This document shows, one piece after another, positions 41,206 through 49,283 of a DNA stretch of 54,921 bases. The number at the start of each line of letters is the position of its first letter. The first letter of the stretch is position 1. The notes beneath the pieces are model-generated. The model did no database searches and was not told where the DNA came from. It saw nothing but the letters and a program-made list of their open reading frames with translations. Source of the DNA: Thermoleophilia bacterium (GTDB lineage: Bacteria; Actinomycetota; Thermoleophilia; Gaiellales; Gaiellaceae); assembly GCA_025928515.1 (NCBI GenBank), contig JAICJI010000010.1:1-54921 (forward strand). The letters are read 5' to 3'. A program made the position numbers and the translations under genes.

Positions 41206-41485
41206 TCGAGCGCCTCGTCGAGGGTCTCGACGTCGATCAGGTAGTAGCCGCCGAGCACTTCCTTCGTCTCGGCGAACGGCCCGTCGGTCGTCAGGGTCTT
41301 GCCGTCCTCGACGTGGACGACGTCGCCGTCGACGCGGGCTGGAGCTGGTTGGCGCCGACGAGGATGCCGCGGGTCTGGAGCTCCTCGGTGTACTGGCCGT
41401 ACTCGGCGTAGACCGCGTTGCGCTCGTCCTCGGGCATGTCGCCCCACTGCGCTTCGTCGTCGTGGATCAGGAGCAGGTACTGCAT
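41121..41485 (-). pseudogene. DGPF/YCII-domain protein gene with a frameshift
   Basis: The partner of the ECF42 sigma factor. From ATG 41485 (strong GAGGAGGG upstream) the frame reads MQYLLLIHDDEAQWGDMP ... GILVGANQLQP and then loses homology. From about 41340 the +1-shifted frame continues ARVDGDVVHVEDGKTLTT, DGPFAETKEVLGGYYLIDV and PSARYGHIEVRPI to a stop at 41121. The span of 365 bases is one short of 366, so a single missing base explains it; the restored protein would have 121 residues, normal for the family. Either a sequencing error or a recent loss. Confidence 0.85.
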
Positions 41486-41529
41486 GGGTCCCTCCTCGGG
41501 AGTTGGTTGACGCCTGTACGACGAATGGG

Positions 41530-43770
41530 TCAGCCGGAATTCGACATCCTCGTCAAAAGTGTCAGCGCGCCGCCCTTGTCGAGGAACTCGTTGAGGTTGC
41601 CGCACTTCGGGCTCTGGACGCAGGACGGGCAGCCCTTCTCGCACGGGCAGCCCTCGAGCAGGCGGACGGTGTCGGCGACCCAGCCCTCGAAGCGGTCGAA
41701 GCCGCGCTCCGCGATCCCGACGCCGCCGGCGTGGCCGTCGTAGACGAAGACGGTCGGCGCGCCGGTGTCGAGGTGAAGGTTGGTCGAGAGGCCGCCGATG
41801 TCCCAGCGGTCGCACATCGCCCACAGCGGCAGCAGCGCGATCAGCGAGTGCTCGGCGGCGTGGAGTGACGACAGGAGGAGCGGCATCGCCTCGAGGCCCT
41901 CGAGCTGGTGCGGCCGCGGCACGAACCAGACCGCCTCGGTGTCGAAGGTCGTCGGCGGCAGGTCGAGCGGGACGGTGTCGAGCGTCGAGCCGTCCGCGAC
42001 CGCTTTCTTCTGGTACGCGACGACCTGCTCGGTCACGGACACGCGGCCGAACGAGAGCTCCAGGCCGAGGCGCCGCTCGACGCGCACGGCCTCCTCGATC
42101 GACGTCTCCGTCTCCTTCTTCGCCTGCGTGTACCAGTTTCCGTCGAACGGCTCTACGACGGCGCGCCGCGCCTGGAGGTCGAGCTCGCGCACGAGGTATT
42201 GCCTGCCGAGGTGGAGGTAGACGGCGCCCTCGTGGACGGTGGAGTACGCGCGCTCCTGTTCGGCGAGGCCGAGAACGTCGCCGGTCGACGCGTCGACAAC
42301 GAGGAACGAGTCGGGCGAGGTGGAGCGGAGCGGGACGCGCGCGGCGGGAGCGTCCTTGCCGGCCCAGACCCAGCCGCGCGCGGTGTGGCGCAGCTCCGGG
42401 ACGTGGGCCGCGCGCTCGAGCGCCTCGGGGCCGAGCGTGGCGGCGTCGGCCTCGTCGATCGGCGCCTCGAAGGCGGCAGCGGCGACGTGCCCGTCCAGGA
42501 CACGTGGATTGGCGTGGTCGAGGATCGCAGCCTCCACGCGCCGCTCGAGCAGCGTCGGCGGCTCGCGCATGAAGTACTGGTCGAGTGCGTCCTCCGAGGC
42601 GATGAGGATCGCGAGCCCGTGGCCGCGGCGGCCTGCGCGCCCCCACTGCTGGCGGAGGCTCGCGACCGTGCCCGGGAAGCCGACCGAGATCGCGCAGTCG
42701 AGATCGCCGATGTCGATCCCGAGCTCGAGGGCGTCGGTGGACGTGACGCCGAGCAGCTCACCCTCGACGAGCCTCCGCTCGATCTCCCGTCGTTGCTGCG
42801 GCGTGTAGCCGGCGCGATAAGGAGCGAGTCGCGCGGCCGTCGCGGCGTCGAGCCGGTCGGCGGCGAAGCGGTGGATGAGCTCCGCCGACTTGCGGCTCTT
42901 CGCGAAGCAGATCGTGCGGAGGCCGCGATCGACGAGGCCGGCCAGCAGCCGCGACGCCTCGCCGAGCGCGCTCGCCCGCAGGCCGAGCTCGGCGTCGAGC
43001 AGAGGCGGGTTCCAGAGTGCGATCGTCCGCTCGGCGCGTGGCGCGGCGTCGTCCTCGACCACCGTCGCCTCCTCGCCCGTGAGCGCCTGTGCGAGCTCCC
43101 CGGCGTTCGCGATCGTCGCCGAGGCGAGCAGGAACTGCGGCTCGGCGCCGTAGATCCGCGCAAGGCGACGCAGCCGCCGCAGGACGTTCGCGACGTGCGA
43201 GCCGAAGACGCCGCGGTAGACGTGTGCCTCGTCCACCACCACGAAGCGGAGGTTGTGGAGGAAGTCGCCCCACAGGTCGTGCCGCGGCAGGACTCCGATG
43301 TGGAGCATGTCCGGGTTCGTGAGGACGAGGTTCGCCCAGCCGCGGATCTGCCGGCGGCGCTCGGTCGGCGTGTCTCCGTCGTAGATCGCGGCGCGAACGG
43401 GGGCGAGGCCGAGCGCTCCGAGCGAGCGCGCCTGATCCTGGGCGAGCGCCTTCGTCGGATAGAGGTAGAGCGCGCGTGCGTGCCGGTCGGCGGCGAGCGC
43501 GTCGAGCACTGGGAGGTTGAAGGCGAGCGTCTTGCCGGATGCGGTGCCCGTCGTGACGATCACGTTCCCGCCGCCGCGCGCCGCGGCGTACGACTCGGCC
43601 TGATGTGCGTAGAGCTCGTCGATTCCCCGGCGGGCGAGAGCGTCGCGCACGGCGGGCTCGAGCGAGTCGGGAACCGGGGCCGTTCGCGCTTCGCGCGCAG
43701 GCTCGCTCGCAAGGTGCGCGAGCTCGTCGCCGGCGAGCAGGTCGTCCCAGAGCGCGGTCGTGGTGCTCAC
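41530..43770 (-). CDS. DEAD/DEAH-box helicase with C-terminal zinc-binding domain (MrfA/YprA-like)
   Basis: 746 residues. Motif I VTTGTASGKTLAFNLP, Ia LYPTKALAQDQ, motif II VVDEAHVY, motif III LLASATIAN, motif V STDALELGIDIGDLD and motif VI QQWGRAGRRG give a complete SF2 helicase. The C-terminal MrfA-type (DUF1998) domain ends with four cysteines in CPCEKGCPSCVQSPKCG, a zinc site, just after VFVYDGHAGGVGIAERG. In Bacillus, MrfA works with MrfB in mitomycin C repair; no exonuclease partner is adjacent. Overlaps the preceding small gene by four bases. Confidence 0.94.
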   Translation of the reverse strand: MSTTTALWDDLLAGDELAHLASEPAREARTAPVPDSLEPAVRDALARRGIDELYAHQAESYAAARGGGNVIVTTGTASGKTLAFNLPVLDALAADRHARALYLYPTKALAQDQARSLGALGLAPVRAAIYDGDTPTERRRQIRGWANLVLTNPDMLHIGVLPRHDLWGDFLHNLRFVVVDEAHVYRGVFGSHVANVLRRLRRLARIYGAEPQFLLASATIANAGELAQALTGEEATVVEDDAAPRAERTIALWNPPLLDAELGLRASALGEASRLLAGLVDRGLRTICFAKSRKSAELIHRFAADRLDAATAARLAPYRAGYTPQQRREIERRLVEGELLGVTSTDALELGIDIGDLDCAISVGFPGTVASLRQQWGRAGRRGHGLAILIASEDALDQYFMREPPTLLERRVEAAILDHANPRVLDGHVAAAAFEAPIDEADAATLGPEALERAAHVPELRHTARGWVWAGKDAPAARVPLRSTSPDSFLVVDASTGDVLGLAEQERAYSTVHEGAVYLHLGRQYLVRELDLQARRAVVEPFDGNWYTQAKKETETSIEEAVRVERRLGLELSFGRVSVTEQVVAYQKKAVADGSTLDTVPLDLPPTTFDTEAVWFVPRPHQLEGLEAMPLLLSSLHAAEHSLIALLPLWAMCDRWDIGGLSTNLHLDTGAPTVFVYDGHAGGVGIAERGFDRFEGWVADTVRLLEGCPCEKGCPSCVQSPKCGNLNEFLDKGGALTLLTRMSNSG

Positions 43771-44090
43771 GGAGCCATTGAAGCGTGGCCGCCGTCGTCC
43801 ACGAGGACGACCTTGGCTGCGTCGATCGCGGTGAGGTCTGCGTCGCTCGGGGCGACGACCGCGTCGAAGTGCCCGATCGCCCGGTCGACGACCAGCGCTT
43901 CCCGCTGTCTTGCCTGTTCGGCGCGGGCCGGATCGGCCTCCACCACCACGACAGCCCAGCCGGCGAGCTCGAGCGGGTGCGCGTGAATGCCAGCGAACCC
44001 GAGCTCGAGCACGCGTCCAGGCCCTTCTCCCAGCAACTGGAGGATCCGCGGTGTCGCCGCGGCAGCAAGGGCAGGCGGAAGCCTTCGCAC
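43767..44090 (-). CDS. Small Rossmann-like protein of unknown function
   Basis: 107 residues from GTG 44090, chosen because TAGCGT lies seven bases upstream on its strand and because an ATG at 44144 would place its start inside the antisense strand of the TPP riboswitch. The sequence has an abbreviated nucleotide-binding pattern: RVLELGFAGIHAHPLELAGWAVVVVEADPARAEQA, broken here by residues unlike classical motif I, then DAVVAPSDADL and KVVLVDDGG. It recalls the short UPF0146-type methyltransferase-like fold of archaea, but that is a guess. Translationally coupled (4-base overlap) to the helicase gene. Confidence 0.65.
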   Translation of the reverse strand: MRRLPPALAAAATPRILQLLGEGPGRVLELGFAGIHAHPLELAGWAVVVVEADPARAEQARQREALVVDRAIGHFDAVVAPSDADLTAIDAAKVVLVDDGGHASMAP

Positions 44091-44107
44091 GACCCAGACG
44101 CTAACGT

Positions 44108-44187
44108 TCTGCCACCGGGGTGCCGCATCCGCGGCTGAGATCACACCCGTCGAACCTGATCCGGGTCATGCCGGCGAAGGGAGTCAG
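44108..44187 (+). ncRNA. TPP riboswitch (THI element)
   Basis: All conserved blocks are present in order: CCGGGGTGCC (44115-44124), GGCTGAGATCACACCC (44133-44148), GAACCTGATCCGGGTCATG (44152-44170), CCGGCGAAGGGAG (44171-44183). It binds thiamine pyrophosphate. The thiD TTG start follows four bases after AAGGGAG, so the ribosome binding site is the conserved 3' strand of the aptamer itself; TPP binding would hide it. No terminator is seen, so control is probably at translation. Confidence 0.96.
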
Positions 44188-44961
44188 TTGGTTCCATGCT
44201 GCATCACGATCGCAGGCTCCGATTCCGGCGGCGGGGCCGGAATCCAGGCCGACCTCAAGGCGTTCGCCGCGGCCGGCGTGCACGGGATTTCCGCGATCGT
44301 CGCTCTGACCGCGCAGAACACGCGCGAAGTGACCGCCGTGCACGAGGTACCGGCGGTGTTCGTCCGCGCGCAGCTCGACGCGGTTGCCGGTGACATCGGG
44401 ATCGACGCCGCTAAGACGGGGATGCTCTTCTCCCGTGCGATCATCGAGGCCGTGGCCGACTGGCTCGAGGAGCATCCGGTGCCGCTCGTCGTCGACCCGG
44501 TCCTCGTGGCGAGCTCGGGCGCTCGGCTGCTGGAGGACGACGCCGTCGACGTGCTCGTCAGGCGGCTGTTTCCGCTCGCGACCGTCGTGACGCCGAACCT
44601 GCTCGAGGCGCGGGCGCTGGCGGGCTCGGACGCATCGCCGCCGGAGCTGGCAGAGGTGCTCGTCGGTCTCGGAGCACAGGCGGCGCTCGTCACCGGCGGC
44701 CACGGGGACGAGCCGGCCGATCACCTCTTCGACGGCAACGAGCACCACGAGATCGCGTTCGAACGTCATGACGTCGCCGCGACGCACGGCGCCGGTTGCA
44801 CGCACTCCGCGACGCTTGCCGCGTTCCTCGCGCGCGGTTTGCCCCTGGTCGATGCCGCGCACGCTGCCGCAGCCGCCGCCTCGCGCGCCGTCGCGCAGGG
44901 CCTCGTCGAGATCGGCGGGGGCGACGGGCCGGTCGACGTTCTGGGAGTGTTGGCGCGATGA
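44188..44961 (+). CDS. thiD: Hydroxymethylpyrimidine (phosphate) kinase ThiD
   Basis: 257 residues; phosphorylates HMP and HMP-P for thiamine synthesis and salvage. [21 protein letters not shown] at the start (visible in two conserved parts), [32 protein letters not shown] and the active-site [15 protein letters not shown] are the family motifs. TTG 44188 is the only start that leaves the normal N-terminus; it lies four bases after the riboswitch AAGGGAG. ATGA overlap links it to thiM. Confidence 0.96.
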   Translation: MVPCCITIAGSDSGGGAGIQADLKAFAAAGVHGISAIVALTAQNTREVTAVHEVPAVFVRAQLDAVAGDIGIDAAKTGMLFSRAIIEAVADWLEEHPVPLVVDPVLVASSGARLLEDDAVDVLVRRLFPLATVVTPNLLEARALAGSDASPPELAEVLVGLGAQAALVTGGHGDEPADHLFDGNEHHEIAFERHDVAATHGAGCTHSATLAAFLARGLPLVDAAHAAAAAASRAVAQGLVEIGGGDGPVDVLGVLAR

Positions 44962-45758
44962 CCGTCTCCCCCGGCACGACGTTGCGCGAGCTGCGCGAGC
45001 GGAAGCCGCTCGTCCACCAGATCACGAACTACGTCGTCATGAACGAGACCGCGAACGCAACTCTCGCGCTCGGCGCGCTGCCGGTGATGGCGCACGCGCG
45101 CGAGGAGGTCGAGGAGATGGCCGGGCTCGCGTCGGCCCTCGTGCTCAACATCGGCACCCTCTCGGAGCACTGGATCGAGGCGATGCTCATCGCCGGGCGC
45201 GCGGCAAGCGCCCGCGGCATCCCCGTCGTCCTCGATCCCGTGGGTGCCGGCGCGACGAAGTACCGCACCGAGACGGCACGGCGGATCCTCGACGAGGTGG
45301 ACGTGACCGTGCTGCGCGGGAACCAGGGCGAGATCGCGACGCTCGTCGGCGCGCAGGCCGAGGTGCGGGGGGTCGAGTCGATGTCGATCGGGCTCGAGCC
45401 TGCCGCGCTCGCGCGCGAGGCGGCGCGCGGTCTCGGCGTGGTCGCGTCCGTGACGGGGCCGATCGACAACGTCTCCGACGGTCAGAGGTCGCTCTCGGTC
45501 GCGAACGGCCATCCGCTGCTGGCCATGGTGACCGGCACCGGCTGCACCTCATCGGCGCTCACGGGTTGCTTCCTGACCGCGAAGCCGGAGGAACCGCTCG
45601 AAGCCGCGGCCGAGGCGCTCGCCGCACTCGGCGTCGCGGCTGAGGATGCCGCGGACGGAGCCGAAGGCCCCGGCACGTTCCATGCGCGGCTCTACGACGG
45701 GCTCGCGGCGCTCGATCCGGACACGCTCGACGGACGGGCGCGCATCTCCGAGCAGTGA
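44958..45758 (+). CDS. thiM: Hydroxyethylthiazole kinase ThiM
   Basis: 266 residues; phosphorylates the thiazole alcohol THZ, a salvage enzyme. PLVHQITNYVVMNETANATLALGALPVMAHA is the classic N-terminal block (in two parts), with VLDPVGAGATKYRT, TVLRGNQGEI, and the phosphate/anion site VTGTGCTSSALTGCFL. Its presence with ThiD and ThiL, and the absence of thiC, thiG and thiE in the window, points to a salvage-oriented operon. ATG overlaps the thiD stop, GTG of thiL overlaps its stop. Confidence 0.96.
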   Translation: MTVSPGTTLRELRERKPLVHQITNYVVMNETANATLALGALPVMAHAREEVEEMAGLASALVLNIGTLSEHWIEAMLIAGRAASARGIPVVLDPVGAGATKYRTETARRILDEVDVTVLRGNQGEIATLVGAQAEVRGVESMSIGLEPAALAREAARGLGVVASVTGPIDNVSDGQRSLSVANGHPLLAMVTGTGCTSSALTGCFLTAKPEEPLEAAAEALAALGVAAEDAADGAEGPGTFHARLYDGLAALDPDTLDGRARISEQ

Positions 45759-46570
45759 CGACGCTCGGCGAGCTCGGCGAGCTCGGGCTGCTCGACGAGC
45801 TGGAGCGGCGCGGGCTCGCGGCCGGGATCGAGCACGACGCCGCCGTCGTCGACGGGCTCGTCGTCACGCAGGACGTGCTCGTTGAAGGCGTGCACTTTCG
45901 CTTCGATCTCCTCGACTGGCGCGAGCTCGGGGCGCGTGCGGCCGCGGTCAACATCAGCGACCTCGCGGCGTCGGGCGCGGAGCCACTCGCGCTCCTGGTC
46001 TCGCTCGGCCTGCCGGCGGAGACGCAGCTCGACGACGCGCTCGAGCTCTACGCCGGGCTCAACGAGCGCGGGGTGCCGATCCGCGGCGGCGACACCACGC
46101 GCGCGGATCGCGTCGTCCTCTCGGTGACCGCGCTCGGTCGTTCCGCACGGGTGCCCGGCCGCGCAGGCGCGAGAGTCGGAGACGCCGTCGTCGTGACCGG
46201 TCCGCTCGGCGCGGCGGGCGCGGCGTTCCGCGGGGGACGCCTGCCGCCGGTGCCGGACCGCGTGGAGGACGGCAAGCGGCTGGCGCAGGTCGCGACCGCG
46301 ATGCTCGACCTCTCCGACGGGCTCGCGCGAGACGCGGGCCACCTCGCCCGGCGCTCCGGTGTTCGCCTCGCCGTCGAGCTCGAGCGCGTCCCTCTCGCCG
46401 CCGGCGCGGAGCTCGACGACGTCGGCTTCGGCGAGGACTACGAGCTGTTGGCGACGACGCCGGATCCGCTCGGCTTCGCGGTGATCGGTCGGGTGGAGGA
46501 AGGGGAGGGTGCCGCGCTCACGCTCGGCGGTGAGCCGTACGAGCTAGCCGGCTGGGAGCACTTCCGCTAG
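45755..46570 (+). CDS. thiL: Thiamine-monophosphate kinase ThiL (compact form)
   Basis: 271 residues; makes TPP from thiamine phosphate. HDAAVVDGLVVTQDVLVEGVHFR (read in parts), AVNISDLAASGAEPLALLVSLGLP, GGDTTRADRVVLSVTALG, LDLSDGLARD and GFGEDYELL match ThiL. It is some 40-60 residues shorter than usual, with a short segment between the two domains, and the common GIGDDAAV reads GIEHDAAV, changing one acidic metal-site position. GTG start within the thiM stop. The 3' end overlaps the convergent thioredoxin gene by 27 bases. Confidence 0.93.
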   Translation: MTTLGELGELGLLDELERRGLAAGIEHDAAVVDGLVVTQDVLVEGVHFRFDLLDWRELGARAAAVNISDLAASGAEPLALLVSLGLPAETQLDDALELYAGLNERGVPIRGGDTTRADRVVLSVTALGRSARVPGRAGARVGDAVVVTGPLGAAGAAFRGGRLPPVPDRVEDGKRLAQVATAMLDLSDGLARDAGHLARRSGVRLAVELERVPLAAGAELDDVGFGEDYELLATTPDPLGFAVIGRVEEGEGAALTLGGEPYELAGWEHFR

Positions 46571-46843
46571 CCACTGTTCGAAGTGGGCGCGCGGGCGCAC
46601 GCCGACAACCGCACCGTGCGGCTCTCCGCCGGCGAACAGGATCACGGTCGGGATCGTGAGCACGTCGTAGCGCGACGCGATTCCCGCCTCCTCGTCGACG
46701 TTCAGGCGCGCAACCTCGACGGGAAGCTCCTCGAGGATCGGTTCGAGCGCCTTGCACGGCCGGCACCACGGCGCCCAGAAGTCGACGAGCAGCGGGCCGC
46801 CCGCGATCGCCTCGTCGAACGTCGCCTCGTCGAGCTCCTTCAC
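46544..46843 (-). CDS. Thioredoxin-like protein, CRPC active site
   Basis: 99 residues: a single thioredoxin fold. VDFWAPWCRPCK holds the active-site cysteines 27 and 30 as CRPC (standard thioredoxin is CGPC), and the cis-proline motif IPTVILFAGGEPHG follows. Length is normal. GTG 46843 overlaps the stop of the mannose synthase gene (GTGA). It may act as a general cytosolic disulfide reductase; the Arg in the active site would shift its redox potential. Confidence 0.92.
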   Translation of the reverse strand: MKELDEATFDEAIAGGPLLVDFWAPWCRPCKALEPILEELPVEVARLNVDEEAGIASRYDVLTIPTVILFAGGEPHGAVVGVRPRAHFEQWLAEVLPAG

Positions 46844-47556
46844 AGTCGCCCCCTCAACGCGGCAAACCGTAGCGCCGGCACCTTCCAGACGGCTTCGAGC
46901 ACGATGGCGCGGCTCATCTTCGAGGAGCCGACCTCGCGGTCGACGAACCGGATCGGCACCTCTACGACGCGGAAGCCCTTGCGCAGCGTGCGGTACGTCG
47001 TCTCGATCTGGAAGACGTAGCCGGCCGCATCGATCGAGTCCAGGTCGATCGACTCGAGCACGTGGCGGCGGAAGCACTTGAAGCCGCCGGTCGAGTCGTG
47101 GACGGGCATGAGGAGGGCGCGCGTGTAGATCGACGCGCTGCGTGAGATCAGCCGCCGCACAAGCCCCCAGTTGGCGGTACCTCCGCCCGGGACGTAACGG
47201 GAGCCGAGAGCGAGATCCGCTCCCGCCTCGACGGCTGCGATCAGGCGCGGCACGTCGGCCGGGTCGTGCGAGAAGTCGCAGTCCATCTCGAGCACGAGCT
47301 CGGCGTCGCCCGCGAGAACGTGCCGGAACCCGTCGACGTACGCGCGTCCGAGGCCCTCCTTGCGCGGCCGGTGCAGCACCGAGACGTAGTCGAGCTCGGC
47401 CGCGAGCCGGTCGGCGATCTCGCCCGTCCCGTCCGGCGAGCTGTCGTCGATGACGAGGACGTCGACGCCCTTGTCGGCCAGCGCGCGCAGCATCCGCTCG
47501 AGGTTCTCGCGCTCGTTGTAGGTCGGGAGGCAAACGACGGGGTTGGGCACGCTCAT
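46840..47556 (-). CDS. Polyprenol-phosphate mannosyltransferase (GT2, Dpm1-like)
   Basis: 238 residues, soluble GT2 enzyme without a C-terminal membrane domain. VCLPTYNERENLERML, VIDDSSPDGTGEIAD, the DxD-containing LEMDCDFSHDP, LGSRYVPGG and STGGFKCFRRHVLE match polyprenol-monophosphomannose synthases, which charge the lipid carrier used by O-mannosyltransferases and glycolipid enzymes. O-mannosylation could modify Thr-rich proteins such as the kinase tail at 15129-16397 (inference). ATG start 11 bases from the divergent polX GTG. Confidence 0.92.
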   Translation of the reverse strand: MSVPNPVVCLPTYNERENLERMLRALADKGVDVLVIDDSSPDGTGEIADRLAAELDYVSVLHRPRKEGLGRAYVDGFRHVLAGDAELVLEMDCDFSHDPADVPRLIAAVEAGADLALGSRYVPGGGTANWGLVRRLISRSASIYTRALLMPVHDSTGGFKCFRRHVLESIDLDSIDAAGYVFQIETTYRTLRKGFRVVEVPIRFVDREVGSSKMSRAIVLEAVWKVPALRFAALRGRL

Positions 47557-47561
47557 ATCAT
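47556..47561 (+). promoter_or_regulatory. Leaderless-type -10 (TATCAT) before polX
   Basis: TATCAT is followed by six bases and the polX GTG (47568). It overlaps the start codon of the divergent mannose synthase gene, so the promoter uses the first codons of the neighbour. Confidence 0.45.
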
Positions 47562-47567
47562 CGCGAG

Positions 47568-49283
47568 GTGGTTGAGTTACCGCGGAACAGCGACGTCGCC
47601 GACCAGATCGACCTGCTGGCCGACCTGCTTGAGCTCGAGGGCAAAGAGAGCTTCCGCGTCGTCGCGTACCGGCGCGCGGCGTCCCGCGTTCGCGAGACGG
47701 CCGGCTCGGTCGCCCAGCTGGCGCTCGACGGCCGGGCGAAGGAGCTACAGGGCATCGGTAAGACGATCGAGGAGAAGATCGTCCAGATCGTCGAGATCGG
47801 CGAGATCGAGGCGCTGACGAAGTACAAGAAGGGGGTTCCGCCGGAGGTCGTTCTCTTCATGAAGCTGCCGGGGCTCGGCCCGAAGACGGCGGCCCGCATC
47901 TGGCGCGAGCTCGGCGTCGAGACGCTCGACGAGCTCAAGGCCGCGGCCGAGGGCGAGAGGCTGCGGACGCTCACAGGTCTCGGCCCAAAGAGCGAGGAGA
48001 AGATCCTCGCCGCGCTCGCGTACCAGGCCGAGAGCCCCGAGACTGACCGCTACCTCCTCGGCGCGGGCCTGCCGGCGGTGCAGGCTGTCGTCGCCGCGCT
48101 GCGGGAGCTGCCGGCCGCGATCTCGGTCTCGGAAGCCGGCTCGGTGCGGCGCCGGAAGGAGACGTTCCGCGACCTCGACATCATCGCGAGCGCGACCAAT
48201 CCGGCCGAGCTGACGGCGCACTTCGCGAGCCTGAGCTGGGTTGTCGACGTCGCCGCGCAGGGAGACACGAAGGCAACGGTCGTCTCGCGCGACGGTCTCC
48301 GCTTCGACCTGCGCGTCGTCCCGCCCGAGTCGTTCGGCAACCTCCTCCAGCACTTCACCGGCTCGAAGGAGCACAACGTCGCGATGCGCGAGGAAGCCGT
48401 GCGACGTGGGCTCTCGATCTCGGAGTACGGGGTCGCGAACGTCGAGACGGGCGACGTCTTCAGAAGCGCTGACGAGGACGACGTCTACGAGTTCCTCGGC
48501 TACCAGCCGATCCCGCCGGAGCTCCGCGAGAACGCAGGCGAGCTCGAGGCGGCGCGACGCGGGGAGCTGCCGAAGGTCGTCGAGTTGCGCGACGTGCGTG
48601 GCGATCTCCACACGCACTCGCACTGGTCGGCGGACGGCAAGAGCACGCTCGAGCAGATGCTCGAGGGAGCGGTCGCGCGCGGCTACGACTACTACGCCGT
48701 CACCGACCACTCGCATTACCTCCGTGGCGAGCGCCTGCAGGCCCAGCTCGAGGAGATCGAGGCGTTGCGCTCGCGCTTTCCCAAGCTGACGATCCTCAGC
48801 GGCGTCGAGGCGAACATCCGCTCGAGCGGCGAGGTTGACGTCGCGGACGAGGATCTCGCGCTGCTCGACTGGGTGGTCGCCTCCGTGCACCAGGCTCCCG
48901 ACTCGCGCCCCACCGAGCGCGTGCTCGAGGCCATGCAGAATCCCTATGTCGACGTGATCGGCCATCTCACGGGGCGGCGGATCGGGAAGCGGCCTCCGCG
49001 CGACGTCGACGTGGAACGCGTGATCGAGGGCGCGCTCGAGACGGGCACCCTGCTCGAGATCAACGGCCAGCCCGACCGGCTCGACCTGCGGGACGTTCAC
49101 GCGCGGGCCGCGAAGGAGGCGGGCCTGAAGCTCGTCGTCTCCTCCGACGCCCATGAGGTCCGCTCCCAGGCGTACGTCGAGCTCGGTGTCGCGCAGGCGC
49201 GGCGCGGCTGGCTCACGAAGGCCGACGTCGCCAACACGCGCACGTGGAAGCAGCTCGACAAGCTGCGGAAGAAGCGGCCGTGA
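47568..49283 (+). CDS. polX: DNA polymerase/3'-5' exonuclease PolX
   Basis: 571 residues. Family X polymerase domain (1-320): helix-hairpin-helix regions ELQGIGKTIEEKI, KLPGLGPKTAARIW and TGLGPKSEEKIL, and the nucleotidyl transfer motif VRRRKETFRDLDIIASA with the metal-binding DxD. C-terminal PHP exonuclease domain (about 345-571) with DLHTHSHWSADG, TDHSHYL, GVEANI and SDAHEV metal ligands. Acts in base excision and gap repair. GTG start without ribosome binding site. It overlaps the decarboxylase gene by four bases. Confidence 0.96.
   Translation: MVELPRNSDVADQIDLLADLLELEGKESFRVVAYRRAASRVRETAGSVAQLALDGRAKELQGIGKTIEEKIVQIVEIGEIEALTKYKKGVPPEVVLFMKLPGLGPKTAARIWRELGVETLDELKAAAEGERLRTLTGLGPKSEEKILAALAYQAESPETDRYLLGAGLPAVQAVVAALRELPAAISVSEAGSVRRRKETFRDLDIIASATNPAELTAHFASLSWVVDVAAQGDTKATVVSRDGLRFDLRVVPPESFGNLLQHFTGSKEHNVAMREEAVRRGLSISEYGVANVETGDVFRSADEDDVYEFLGYQPIPPELRENAGELEAARRGELPKVVELRDVRGDLHTHSHWSADGKSTLEQMLEGAVARGYDYYAVTDHSHYLRGERLQAQLEEIEALRSRFPKLTILSGVEANIRSSGEVDVADEDLALLDWVVASVHQAPDSRPTERVLEAMQNPYVDVIGHLTGRRIGKRPPRDVDVERVIEGALETGTLLEINGQPDRLDLRDVHARAAKEAGLKLVVSSDAHEVRSQAYVELGVAQARRGWLTKADVANTRTWKQLDKLRKKRP

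Noticed and set aside
41908-43986. 692-codon plus-strand ORF
   Set aside because: Antisense to the MrfA-type helicase; no recognisable domain.
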